From Erinaceus europaeus (Eukaryota; Chordata; Mammalia; Eulipotyphla; Erinaceidae): a DNA stretch of 64,000 nt. Below the pieces are notes generated by a model that did not search any database, was not told where the DNA came from, and saw only the letters and a program-made list of their open reading frames with translations. This document shows, one piece after another, positions 12,241 to 23,059 of the stretch. Each line of letters starts with the position of its first letter. Positions within the stretch are counted from its first letter, which is position 1. The position numbers were made by a program, and so were the translations under genes. The stretch spans positions 62,138,042-62,202,041 of the forward strand of contig NC_080164.1 in the NCBI RefSeq assembly GCF_950295315.1, given 5' to 3'.

Positions 12241-12665
12241 TAAGTTTTTTCAATTCATGATCTCATAGTGATTTACAAGATTAAATAATAACTAGGATTT
12301 AGTTCCACACCACACCCACCACCAAAGTTTTAAGCTTTCATTTCCCCAAAGATAATCACCATAGTTCTTCTAAAGTCTAAGAGATAGGTCAGATACCTTT
12401 TTTATACTTCATGCATTTAAATTTTCTATATCCTACATATGAGTGAAATCATCTGTCAGTTGTCCTTCACCTCCTCCTCTACTTCGGTAAGCATAATCAC
12501 TATTCATTTTGTCCTGAAGGACACAAAACCATCATTGAGTATATATCCCATGATGTCTTTATCCAGCCATCTGTCAGTGGGTGTTTAGGTTGCTTCTATA
12601 TTTTGTCAATTGTGAATAATGCAGCTATAAACATAGGAGTGCATATGTCCCTTTGGATTAGTGTT
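12241..12665 (-). mobile_element. L1 3' fragment
   Basis: 'CCATCTGTCAGTGGGTGTTT' and 'AATTGTGAATAATGCAGCTA' on the complement; same L1 part as 770-1200. Confidence 0.85.
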
Positions 12666-12700
12666 TAGAAATCCATCATTAAAAAAGATGGATTTCTAAA
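12664..12700. repeat. 14-bp perfect hairpin at an L1 breakpoint
   Basis: TTTAGAAATCCATC and GATGGATTTCTAAA are exact reverse complements around a 9-base A-rich loop. A small tandem duplication (27-bp unit) follows at about 12754-12806. Confidence 0.9.
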
Positions 12701-13439
12701 GCACCAAAAATCACCAAGGCTTGGAGAACCACAATAACCATTGAAACAGAGCTCATCCCTGGAGCTCCTTACCCATGAAGCATCCCTGGAGCTCCTTACC
12801 CATGAGCTCCTTACCCATGAAGCATTTGCTTACCTATGAAGCATTGTCTTAAAAGTTCTAGCTGAACTCCAGACAGACTCAAGGGAGTTGAGAGTGAGAG
12901 AGGAGGAGCTCCTCCACTCCAGGAATCCCAGGTGGGCTTACAGTCCTAGAGAAGTAGAGGTGAACCAGAAGTGAACTAATTTGCAGTAGTAGCCCAACTT
13001 TGAATCATCTCATGATGTCTTATGTGAAGTGGCCTGGCTACTTTACCTAGCACAAGAAAGAGCAAATTGTCTCTGCATAAATGCAGCACCATCCAGGACT
13101 TCAAATGATCTCTACAGTTTTTGCTGTACATTGTGCAGCAGGCAATATAAAGTAATCAAGTATATGCAAGACAATCTGTGCACCAGAGGGGGAAAAAATT
13201 CAATAGGACATCCAGTGAAGTTTCAATCACAGTTATCAGAGGCAACCTTTATGAGAACTGTGAGTAATATATTCAAGGATTTTAAAAGATTGAAACTCCT
13301 GGTAGAGAAATAGAAACAATAAAAACAAGGAACCAAGTAACTAAATGGAACCCCAAGAAGTGAAAGAAGCGATTAGCTATAATTGAGAAATAGCTAACAT
13401 ATTTGAAAGATTTGCTAGGCTGACTCTGTCTTGACCCTT

Positions 13440-13625
13440 TTTTCTTTACCAGGTTTAATGGCTGGGTTTCAGTGTTTGTATGACTCCACCACTCATGGCA
13501 GCTATTTTCCTTTTCTCTAGATAGAAAGTTAAGATACAGAGATAGAAAAGGAGAGGTAGAGGTAAGAGGAGAAACACCAGAGCACCACTCCTCTATTTAT
13601 GAAATTTCCCCTCTGCAGGTTCTTT
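13440..13625 (-). repeat. SINE, minus strand, old
   Basis: 'ACACCAGAGCACCACTCCTC' and 'CCCTCTGCAGGTTC' recall the type A body on the complement. Confidence 0.55.
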
Positions 13626-13627
13626 CT

Positions 13628-13868
13628 TTCTTTCTTTCATTGATTTAATAGTTATTGATAAGACTATAAGATAAGAGCAGTGCTTTCCACACAGTTCTCA
13701 CCACCAGAGTTTCATATCCCATCCCCTCCATTGAAAGCTTTCCTATTCTTTATCCCTCTGGGAGCATGGGCCTGAGATCATTATGGAGTGCAGAAGGTGG
13801 AAGGCTTGGCTTCTGTAATTGCTTCTCCACTGGAGATGTGTGTTGGCAGGCCAATCCATACCCCCAGC
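13628..13868 (-). mobile_element. L1 3' UTR fragment
   Basis: Shares 'CATATCCCATCCCCTCC', 'GAAAGCTTTCCTATTCTTTA' and 'GGAGTGCAGAAGGTGGAAGG' with the larger copies at 14.7, 24.6, 56.0 and 58.6 kb. Confidence 0.85.
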
Positions 13869-13869
13869 C

Positions 13870-13975
13870 TGCAGACACTTTCATGTGGTGGCCCAAAGCT
13901 TGAACATGGATCCTTGCACATGGTAATGTGTGTGCTCTACAGAGTGAGCCAGCTTCCAGTCCCTTGTGCTTAACA
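13870..13975 (-). repeat. SINE head fragment
   Basis: 'GTGCTCTACAGAGTGAGCCA' with 'CCAAAGCTTGAACATGGATC' parallels the SINE in the IL1RN 3'UTR. Confidence 0.65.
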
Positions 13976-14704
13976 TTTACAGATACCAATAATTAAGCCT
14001 CCCAGTGCAAGCTCCCTGTAGCCTGTCAAGTGTCTCTCCCATGATACAAACTAAGCTTGCTTGCCCTATCCTCTTTAAGGTGATCTTTATGATTTTTGTT
14101 GTCCCTGGGTGTCCAGCAGGGCAAGGTTCACCATGTGGAAGGTACTAGCCACAATTGTCATGCCTGTGGTTCTGAGGAAGGTACCAGGAACTGAACAGAA
14201 ATCAGAGTTCTTACATGCTATGGTCATTCAATTTAATTTGAGGAGGGGGTGATGAGCACCCAGAAATGAGAATGAATTGAGTCATAGATCTATGGGCAAC
14301 AGTCATGAAGAAACTTAACATATTTTTAATGAGTGAATCAAGAATAGAATTGTGGCCAGAAATGTGAGGAGATGAAAGGGACTTCTCTTTTCCTCTTGCT
14401 TCCTCTGCTCAATGCAGAGGTTAAGAATCCACCCTGGAGCCAGGAAGGCTTGGGACACACTGGGGAAAGGAGTGCATTTGAGGACTAACTGGGTTATGAG
14501 GGAGTTGTGGTGATGTCTCACTAACCAGTCAGATTCATATGCATCACCTCTTTTAGTAGACCCTCAACAAAAACAAACAAACAAGCAAAACACCCAATTG
14601 ACCCTCAAAGGTAGATCTTTCTTCTTGCATGTGCTTTGAAGGGTGGGTGACTACATACAGCTTGTGAAATGAATCTGAGAGAGATTCGTGCCATTTTCTT
14701 TCCT

Positions 14705-16224
14705 TTTCAACCTTCTCTTCTTTATTTTTTTAATTTTTAAATTTTTTACTTATAAAAAGGAAACACTGACTAAACCATAGGATAAGAGGGGTACAACTCC
14801 ACACAATTCCCACCATCAGAACTCATATCCCATCCCCTCCCCTGAAAGCTTTCCTATTCTTTAACCCTCTGGGAGTATGGACCCAAGGTCATTGTGGGAT
14901 GCAGAAGGTAAAAGGTCTCATTTCTATAATTGCTTCCCCGCTGAACATGGGCATTGACAGGTCGATCCACACTCCCAGCCTGCCTCTCTCTTTCCCTAGT
15001 GGGGAAGAGCTCTGAGTAAGTAGAGCTCTAGGACACATTGGTGGGTAGTCTGTCCAGGGAAGTCTGATTGGCATCATGCTAGCATCTGGAACCTGGTGGT
15101 TGAAAAAAGAGTTAACATACAAAGCCAAACTAATCGTTGACCAATCATGAACCTAAAGGCTGGAATAGTGCAGATGAAGAGTTAGGGGGTCCTCTATTTT
15201 GTAGGTAGCTAGTAAGCATATTTTAGTTATATTCCAAAGGGCCTGTGGCTATACTAGTTTTTCTTTTTCTTTTTTCCTCTGAACCTGAAATCTGATATGC
15301 AACTGGATCCAAGTTATTGTCTGGGGGATGATGTCATGGCTGGAAAAATGACCAGAAAGCTGGATCAGGGAAGAGAGTAGCTCCCTAATATGGGAAATGT
15401 GTATAAATATTGTTGAATGTAAACCCCATCGATTTGATGTGATCTGGGGCCTATATTCAGCTTAGGAGCCTATGTGACCTCTTACATCCCTCTAGATCTG
15501 AGCTCACATTCTGTGGTCATAAGTAGGAACATTCCAAGCTGCCCCAATATGGACCCACCTTCCTCAGGTATAGGCATAGAGACATCAGGCATGGAATGTC
15601 AACCCTTCACCCTCATTTCTCAAGTGATACCATTCCTTTCATAATATTCTCAAATTCCATTCCAGGAGGTTTACTTCCTAACAAAGTCCCAAAACCTAGA
15701 TATAGACCAGGTCCAGTAAGATAGAGCACATGTTCACATGTATCCATAAACTAGGGCAAAATATATACCTCAAAACAAAAGTACACAATAGTCTGTAGTG
15801 AGTCAGTATAATGTTCATAATGAAATAGTGTCCACTTAGACTTAGGTACCCTCCTCACCTACTTCCTATTACAGTTCTCTCACTCACTCCAAAGCTAACT
15901 TTATCAAAGCAAGGACTGCAAAAGCTGAATAAGGGCAAGAGACTGGCATACTTTAACGATGACTCTAGTCACTATCAGGCCATTCCATCAGCTGGGGCCC
16001 TAGTTAGGGAGTCCTGAGATTCCTAAACAGACATGATGGGCCTAAACCTCGAATAAATCCCTCTCTCCATTGTTACTGGTCATTTCTATCAGGAACAACA
16101 CAATAGACCCCTTTTGTGGGACCCTATAGGACCTTGCCCTCAACTTGGATCAACAGTGGTAGAGAATGTTCCGTCCTCCAAAGGAAGGACGGACAACATA
16201 CTCTATGCTACACCTGAGGAGTCA
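14705..16224 (-). mobile_element. L1 copy with 5' inversion
   Basis: 14705-15585 is the common L1 3'UTR in minus orientation. From about 15586 to 16224 the order reverses: 'ACATCAGGCATGGAATGTCA' here is the complement of 57405-57430 in the uninverted copy. A short stretch (CCTCAGGTRTAG / its complement) occurs at both ends of the inverted part. Confidence 0.82.
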
Positions 16225-16429
16225 TGCCACTTTCACCCCTCAAAGCAATCACTCAGGGGATGATACAAGTTTTTCCAAAAAAAAAAAAAAATGCACCATT
16301 TGCTTTGAAAGATTTGGAGACTTCAACTGAAGTCTTTCTCTTTGAAGAAATTTATTCTCATCTGAAAACTAACTTTGATGCATTGATTGAAAATAGTCAG
16401 ACTCATCAGAATCAACATGGCCTCAGTCA

Positions 16430-16545
16430 GTTAGGCCTTCGACTAAGAGTGAGCCCTAGATTTGGGACCACACCTTTGTCATTAACAAGCTGTGTAACCT
16501 TGGGCAGGTGCTTTCCCTCTGCGCTTTCTTCAAAACAATAATAGG
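16430..16545 (+). repeat. MIR SINE relic
   Basis: 'AACAAGCTGTGTAACCTTGG' then 'GCAGGTGCTTTCCCTCTG' follows the MIR core. Confidence 0.75.
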
Positions 16546-16849
16546 TTGAGAATGGATGATTACAAATTGCTACAATTTGTGCTCCCTCACCCAGATGTGA
16601 CAGTCATGTAAATCCTACAGAAATGCTATTCAACTTTTTTCCTGCCAATAAATAGGAGCATGCTTCCTTTTTTTCCTATCTAGATTATAGTAAGGAAGAG
16701 AGATGATGGTTATTAGTCCTCACTCTGGAACAATTTTCCCCTCTCTTCTCCTTGACTTCCTTCTGGCTTTACTTCTGCTCCTCTTCCTCCTCCTCCTTTT
16801 TCTTTCTCAACTTTTATCCCAGAGGAAGGCATGATGAAGCACATTCTGA

Positions 16850-16975
16850 GCTTGAGGAAACAGAGGCAGAAACCTAAATAAGTGACCTGTCAAGGTAACA
16901 GAGCTGACAAATAGAGGAAGAATTTGGACCCATTTCTGTTCAGTGCTGAGATCACCTACATTCCTGAGATAGTTC
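16850..16975 (-). repeat. MIR SINE relic, minus strand
   Basis: 'GAGGAAACAGAGGCAGAAAC' and 'AAGTGACCTGTCAAGGTAAC' complement the MIR core. Confidence 0.75.
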
Positions 16976-17032
16976 CTTTCTGAGTGTAAACAGAAAAACA
17001 TTTCTCCAGAAGCACTCGCTTTACTCTATAGC

Positions 17033-17260
17033 ACGAGTTGGCAAGTTTCAAGCCCAATCAGGCCACCATCTGCTTTTGTAAATAAAGTTGTATTGGTGCA
17101 CATTGATGTGTAGTCAGTTACAGACTGTCTATGGCAACTTTGAAACTACGACAGCAAAGTTGAGTAATCATGACAGAGACCAGAGAGATGGTTCCAAGCA
17201 CTAAAATATTTACTATTTTGATCCTTTACAGAATGTTCAGCAGTCCCTAGTCCAGAGTCC
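17033..17260 (-). mobile_element. Old hAT-type DNA transposon relic
   Basis: 'TTTTGTAAATAAAGTTGTAT', 'CTGTCTATGGCAACTTTGAA' and 'GTTGAGTAATCATGACAGAG' resemble the common mammalian nonautonomous element whose consensus contains 'acaaaaacaggcggcgggcc'-type ends. Superfamily assignment is from memory. It ends about 400 bp upstream of the secreted IL1RN TATA box. Confidence 0.6.
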
Positions 17261-17602
17261 CTCAAGGCTGTCCCTCTTTCAAAGAAAGCAAAGTGACACC
17301 ATTATGCCTGTGCTGGGAGTCCTAGTACTTGCCTACATTAGGAAAGGGAGTTCTGATCAAATCTATTTAGTTTTCTTTTGTTTTTGAGTCAACAGATAGT
17401 CTCAGGGTACCTGTAGGCAATGAAAGAGGTTGGTTTTCATTGTACTCTTCTTCCCAGGAACTCGGTGAAGGGGAAATAGAAATCTAAATTTTGGGGAAAT
17501 TGCACAGGGGAAAATAGGAGGGAGTTAGTTACAACACCCCATTGCGACACTCAGCAGGGTTGAAAGTGACAGCAGCAAGGGTTTCTCTTTTTTGAAATGT
17601 GA

Positions 17603-17612
17603 GGGCATTTCC
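17603..17612 (+). promoter_or_regulatory. Candidate NF-kappaB-like site of the secreted IL1RN promoter
   Basis: GGGCATTTCC is a near-consensus kappaB decamer. It sits about 90 bases upstream of the start site implied by the TATA box at 17665, where the human secreted IL1RN promoter is reported to carry an LPS-responsive NF-kappaB site. Function is inferred from position and match only. Confidence 0.45.
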
Positions 17613-17664
17613 GCTTCTCAGAGTGGACAGGGCGGTGACAGCCTGGTCTGGTGAGTGATTTTTC

Positions 17665-17672
17665 TTTATAAG
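17665..17672 (+). promoter_or_regulatory. TATA box of the secreted IL1RN promoter
   Basis: TTTATAAG lies about 55 bases upstream of the secreted ATG, leaving room for a short 5'UTR starting near 17695. Upstream sequence from about 17290 is unique rather than repeat-derived. Confidence 0.65.
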
Positions 17673-17726
17673 CCACTCTCTGGGATCTGAAATGGCAGTC
17701 TCCCTTGCCTTACCCAGGGCCACAGG

Positions 17727-17842
17727 ATGGAGATCCGCAGGTTCCCTTGCAGTCACCTAATTGCTCTCCTTCTTTTCCTGTTCCATTCAGAGACAGCCTG
17801 CCGCCCCTCCAGAAGGAGACCCTGCAAGATGCAAGCCTTCAG
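17727..17842 (+). CDS. IL1RN: IL1RN coding exon 1 (secreted): signal peptide and mature N-terminus
   Basis: Encodes residues 1-38 plus two bases of codon 39, ending in donor GTGAGT. The hydrophobic core is Leu-Ile-Ala-Leu-Leu-Leu-Phe-Leu-Phe. By analogy with human, cleavage would follow Cys25, so the mature chain begins Arg-Pro-Ser. An internal acceptor (pyrimidine tract ending CATTCAG at 17790) lets the intracellular leader join in frame at 17791. Arg4 replaces the human Cys, and Cys33 replaces Ser33. Confidence 0.96.
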
Positions 17843-20800
17843 GTGAGTCTGACTGAGGAAGCAGAGAGGAGGGTGAGTAGAGAAAGGTTGAAGCCATCAA
17901 GTGTGATTGCTCCACAGAATCTCTACATATATGCTCTAGGACCTTGTATTTCAAACATCCCAGATGTCCAAAACTTGTTCAGGGCCTGATTTAGTTTCCC
18001 AGAGATTCTGGCAGCTCATCAAGTGACAGTCATCTGCTAAGGAACCACACAAAGATATCGGCCTTACAAAGATGGTGAAGGGGGAGCCCACTGTGAATGG
18101 GCTCACAACACAATCCCAGACCTGTGGCTAACAATGCCTGTTTGTGCTGAAATATGGAAGGACCATGCTCCCCTGGGGTCTTGGTTTCCCCATCTCTGAC
18201 ATGGGTTCATGATAACCCTTTCTCAGCCTTGAGTGATTGTTATAAAAATCAAATGCATAGACAGTAGAGCAATAGTATTCTGTGATTTGCCAAGTTCCTG
18301 AAATCCATTGTGATTTTTTTTTCAAAATGGGTTTAGGAGCTATGTGAGATGATATTATGGTTATAAAAATGACGGGTTGTAATGTTGACTAAAACAGTGC
18401 TGTCTTCATTCTCTTTCTGTTCAGCTGTATCCCAGGGCTGAAGGTGCCAATGGGTCATTCTCTGCACTTCTTAAATTTCTGTGGCTTAAGGCTGCTGGTG
18501 GGACTACTCTATGTGTGCAGATGTAAATATGTGCTTGCTATGTACAAGTGCAAGTGTACTTTCATATGTGTATCTAGACAATTTCCTCCCCTCCCCAGAT
18601 ATGAGAATTGCCCATTTAAAGAGGTTTTTCTTCCTCTACCTGTGAGCTAGGAGACAAGGAAATGCCCATGGAGGTTTCTTAGTAAAGAATGCTTACTCCC
18701 TTCATACTGAGACTCATCCAAGAACTAACTCTCATTTGTCTGCACCCCTTACTGACTTCAGGGGCTCTAAGAACCTTCTGACATAGTGGGTATCGTCAGC
18801 CCCACTTAACAGATGAGGACATGGGACGCAGGTCAATCTGATAAACAGTTGGGATGGAGGATCTATATCCTGGTTGGTACTCTATTCACTACATCTCACA
18901 GCTGTGAGCTCTGACATCAGCCCAATGGGGTCTTCATAAAAAAAAATAGATTGGATGTCAGCAACAAACCACAGGTTGATGGAGGGCAAACTTTAGGGAT
19001 ATATTCTTATGGTCTAAGATTGATACCAGTTAACTGCAAATTTTCTGTCCTTTGAGACCTCTAGCACTGTGCTGTGGTAGTCATCAGTCTCAGATGACTC
19101 TTTAAATGTGCATTTAGCTTTATGAAAATTAAATATAATTTAAAAATCCCAAACTTCAGAATACTGTATTTCAGGAGGTCGGTAACCATGTGGTTGGTAG
19201 GGCCATAACATTTCTTCATCCCTGGAGAGTTCAACTAGACAGTACTATTCTAGGCAGCAAACTCTGGGAATTGGAGGATAAGGAGCGAAGCAAGGAGAGG
19301 GGTGAACCACCTACTAACTATGGAAATGTTACTTGCCATTTAATCAGTGATCCACTCCCCTTCTATGTTATGTGTATTCTAGAATACCAAATTCATTTCA
19401 AAGTAGACTCAGTTCAATGCAGATGCAGCAAACTCTGGGGAACACAGACAGAGGTTAGTCTCAGGGCTGGGTACCTATATAGTACTGCTCACTATAGTTA
19501 GCTACTTTTGCTTTCCAGAATCTGGGATGTCAACCAGAAGACTTTCTACCTGAGGAATAACCAACTTGTTGCTGGATATTTGCAAGAACCAAACATTGAA
19601 CTAGAAGGTGAGTAGTTGCCCAAAAGGGCAGCGTTATATGGGTGTGCTGTAACTTTGCCCTGGGGTCTACAGTATTATCACATGTCTTCAGAAGCCTTGG
19701 GTACAGTGATTTAGTCCCCATTGTGCCTTCATGGCTGAGTTTGAGGCTAAGAAGGGGACCCACCACCAGTAGGCACGTAGGATAACTTTTAATAAAGCAG
19801 GGGTCAGTAAAGCCCAGGTTAAGAACCACAACGTATAGGCACATTGGTTCTCAGTCCATAACTGGAAGGAATAGATTAACCCCATCTGTCCCCTTGTACC
19901 TATTGAGTCCCTTTTGTTTCTGTGTTGTTCAAAAGGTAACTACAGGGTGAGACAGTGGTGTACCCAGTGAAGTGCACATAGTACTAAGTGAAAGGACCTG
20001 TGCAAGGATCTGCTCCCCACCTGCAGGGGGTCTGCTTCATGAGTGGTGAAGCAGGTCTCTAGGTTTCTGTCTTTCTCCCTATCTCCCCCTCCTATCTCAA
20101 TTTCTCTCTGTCCTATCAAAAAAAAAAAAAAAGCCATGGAGTGGTGGATTCATAGTGCCAGCACTGAGCCCTAGCAATAACCCTGGAGGAAAAAAAAATG
20201 TAACTCCACCCCAAATGAAAATACTATAGAGAGGATTAGCTAATGTCTTTTGTTTACAGACACCACATTCAATTGTGTTCTGGTCTGTGCTGTAAACAGG
20301 TTGCAAGAACTTGGGTGCACTTTGCCTACTGCATGCTACAACTTTCCCTTTAATAACAATGAGGTAATGTAGGAGCACTGGATATTGTGGTGTGATATTC
20401 TTTCTTCTCTGACCTCCTACGATATTTTCACACTCATGTTGGTTAGCTTGACACTACTGAATAACATTATCTCCATCTCTCCAACTTGTCCACCCCCTGT
20501 TCTGCTTCTCACCCACATAAAACACTCTGAAAGACTGTGAAATTTGTCTTTCCTGTCTTTCTGGAATTATTTAAATAAACACTCAGAAGCACAGGGATGC
20601 TGGGACTTTCATAGCTACATGAGAGGATGGAGACCACCAAGTCAGGCAGATTCAAGATCATTTAGGCTTCTTTGAACTGAGCCATATTAATAATTTTGAA
20701 TTGAGTCATATTAATGATTTTGTGTGCTATTTTCCTAGTCTATGGGCAGCATATCTGTTGACCAGGAACACAAGTATCTCAGGGAAGTGAGGGAAGAATA

Positions 20801-22449
20801 AAAAGTACATGGATAAGTCTAGGAGATTTGGTTCTGGAAAAGTACAGTGTTTGTTTTTATGTTCTATTTGGATATAGACAGTGAAGTTGAGATTTTCATT
20901 TGGAGGAAGGACAGATTATTCCCTAAGGAGTCAAGGTTATAATCTCTTCTCCACCTCTCTTTCTTCTTCCTTACACTTGACTATTGCTTTTGCTTTTTTC
21001 AGAGAAAATAGATGTGGTGCCTATAGAGTCTCATGCTGTGTTCCTGGGGATCCATGGAGGGAAGCTATGGCTAGCGTGTGTCAAGTCTGGTGATGAAATC
21101 AAGCTCCAGTTGGAGGTAAGGCTCTGTCTCAAATAATAACCACTTCACAGCCAGGGACTAAAGACAACCACAATATGTTCTTTCTCATCATTCTCTGAGT
21201 TGGTTAAGAGCCACTGGGCAGTTTTGTTCCATATGGTATAGTCACTGCTATATCTGTATTCAGCAGAGAGCTCAGCTGATGATGGGTCATACAAGAGGCT
21301 TCTCATCCTTTAAGCTTTTGTTTCATGTGGTGTTTTAGAATTAATTCATCACTTTGAGCTTCTTTACATGGATGCTAGCTTCTAAGAGAGATACTTCCAA
21401 AAAGATAAACTTTAATATTCAAGATCCTTGTTTGCATCTGGATCATTGGGCAAAATCTAGATATGTGGCTAGCCTTGATAAAGGAAAGGGCCACACAGGA
21501 CGTGAAGCCAGGAGGCGTGGTTCATTTGAAGACCTCAACATTTATGAGATACTCACTCCAAAAGGATGCCAAAACACCTATAATTGCCCCCATCCAGTAA
21601 GGTCAGCCATTAAAACCTTCCTCTTCCAACCCTTATCTCAAGTCTATGAGTTGGAATCCAGTTAATAATCCAGTGCTCCTGGTTTCCGTGCAATATTGAG
21701 TGGACTTGAAAAAATCCTGAAAAAGACAACTTATCTCTCAGGCATGCTGGACAACATCTTAACTCAAACACAAATGGCCATAATATAATACTGTCACTTT
21801 CTTTCATCTGTGGATGGGATACCTTTTTAGAGGATGGTTGTATGTGTAGAGTATAGGATAGCCAGGATATTATATATAACACATTGAATGGCCCCAGTGC
21901 TTTCTGACCATTTTCAACTCTACTTCCTCTCTTAGGAGAGGCAAATCCTAACAGGGGGCCAATCTTCATTGGTTTTGGCCTATGTTGGTGGTATTGTGTA
22001 TTTAATTTATTCACCCAGGGCTAGAGTGACCAGAGTTGCCAATATCAAGTTGTGACAATGGGACACACTCTGTATCATGCTATGTGAAGACACAGAGGTC
22101 CGTGGACTCCCACTAGGGTTCACCATATGATACAGATTGGTCAAAGAAAGGGCCATATCATGGCGAGGGGTGGAGAAGAGAACAGCATGGCACCGCTCAG
22201 CTCTTCATTTATTATCTGTTATCTCTTGGCTTCCAGGCAGCTGACATCACTGACTTGAGCAAGAACAAAGAGCAGAACAAGCGTTTCACCTTCATCCGTT
22301 CAGACAATGGTTCTACAACCAGTTTTGAGTCAGCTGCCTCTCCAGGGTGGTACCTTTGCACCTCACTGGAGGCTGACAGGCCTGTCAGCCTCACCAACAC
22401 ACCTGAGGAGCCTGTCAAGGTCACCAAGTTTTACTTTCAACAAGACTAG
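17727..22449 (+). CDS. IL1RN: IL1RN, secreted interleukin-1 receptor antagonist (four-exon CDS)
   Basis: Secreted beta-trefoil cytokine of the IL-1 family that occupies IL-1 receptor type 1 without recruiting the accessory protein, so blocking IL-1 alpha and beta. Joining 17727-17842, 19519-19607, 21003-21115 and 22237-22449 gives an open frame of 176 aa plus TAG; every junction is GT-AG and the phases fit (2, 1, 0). The N-terminus is a signal peptide (basic start, Leu/Phe-rich core at residues 10-19). IL1RN hallmarks are present: [20 protein letters not shown] at residues 41-60, VFLGIHGGK near 81-89 and VTKFYFQ near the end. Human IL1RN is 177 aa, so this is full length. Oddities: Trp91 and Ser141 replace the cysteines bonded in human, the usual sequon at 109 is lost, and a new one appears at 130. 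Identity is essentially certain; expression is not shown by the sequence. Confidence 0.97.
18150..18310 (+). repeat. MIR relic in IL1RN intron
   Basis: 'TTGGTTTCCCCATCTCTGAC' to 'GAGTGATTGTTATAAAAATC' follows the 3' half of MIR. Confidence 0.65.
18740..18900. repeat. Possible MIR-like relic in IL1RN intron
   Basis: 'CCCCACTTAACAGATGAGGA' recalls MIR; the rest is diverged. Confidence 0.45.
19519..19607 (+). CDS. IL1RN: IL1RN coding exon 2
   Basis: Preceded by TTTGCTTTCCAG and followed by GTGAGT. It encodes residues 39-68 (split codons at both ends), including the receptor-facing strand [20 protein letters not shown]. The reading is nearly identical to human up to Gln61; Glu62 then replaces Gly. 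Confidence 0.97.
19942..20205 (+). repeat. Type A SINE in IL1RN intron
   Basis: Head near 19945, CCCCACCTGCAGGGGGTCTG, pyrimidine tract, internal A15, then the 'GGAGTGGTGGATTCATAGTG' tail and a terminal A-run. Confidence 0.92.
21003..21115 (+). CDS. IL1RN: IL1RN coding exon 3
   Basis: Bounded by a strong pyrimidine tract ending TTTTTTCAG and by donor GTAAGG. It encodes residues 69-106 ([20 protein letters not shown] ... LQLE). Codon 91 is TGG (Trp) at 21068-21070, where human has Cys. Cys94 is kept. Confidence 0.96.
21116..22236. other. Last IL1RN intron
   Basis: No mobile element recognised in about 1.1 kb; one of the cleanest stretches around the gene. Confidence 0.55.
22237..22449 (+). 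CDS. IL1RN: IL1RN coding exon 4 and stop
   Basis: Acceptor CTTGGCTTCCAG, then residues 107-176 and TAG. Conserved segments include [19 protein letters not shown] and VTKFYFQ. Asp109 removes the Asn-Ile-Thr sequon, Asn130-Gly-Ser creates a new one, Ser141 replaces Cys, and Cys147 is kept. The C-terminus lacks the final human Glu. Confidence 0.97.
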   Translation, partial: AADITDLSKNKEQNKRFTFIRSDNGSTTSFESAASPGWYLCTSLEADRPVSLTNTPEEPVKVTKFYFQQD

Positions 22450-23059
22450 GAGTACAGCCACACCCCTGCTCCACTGCCTGTTCATCTATGACTCTATAGA
22501 CTGCCTCTCCATCCAGCCCAATGCTCACTCACGGAGCTCTGAGGAGCAAGCTTGGTGGTGTGGACCTTCAGAAGAAGGCATAAGAGTCCTGGAAACAGGA
22601 CTCTCTCCAGCCTCCTCAGCTAACCCTTCCTCTATGCTGCCTCCACTGTGATCTTTCTGAATCATGGTGCTACTCAAAGTCCTGTACCTTCAGGACTAAA
22701 TCCAGGCCACCTGGTCAGTCTGGACACCCTCTCTTTTCCTGTATTCCCTACTCCTTCTCTTCTCTAACTTAGTGTCCAAACCTCAGATCCCACTACCACT
22801 GATCAACTTCCTAGACATTCCAATAACTTGTTTAACAAATTGAGGCTACTCCATGAAGGAGATTCTGTGGCAAAGTGGAAAAATAAGGGTTTCACTATAT
22901 TTTTTAAAAGCAAGCCAAAACTTTATAGAATTTGAAAAAGAGCCACTTATAGGGAGATTATGTCCTTTTTGGAAAGAGGTAGAGAATGAAAATGAGTCTA
23001 GATTTTTGAAATGGTGATGAAAGTCATTTTAAAACAAAAGTTGGGTACTATGTTGGTCC

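Noticed and set aside
7672..17726. Extra exon of the human icIL1Ra2 isoform (acidic, Gly-rich)
   Set aside because: No segment coding for a Tyr-Glu-Glu-poly-Gly type insert flanked by splice sites was recognised.
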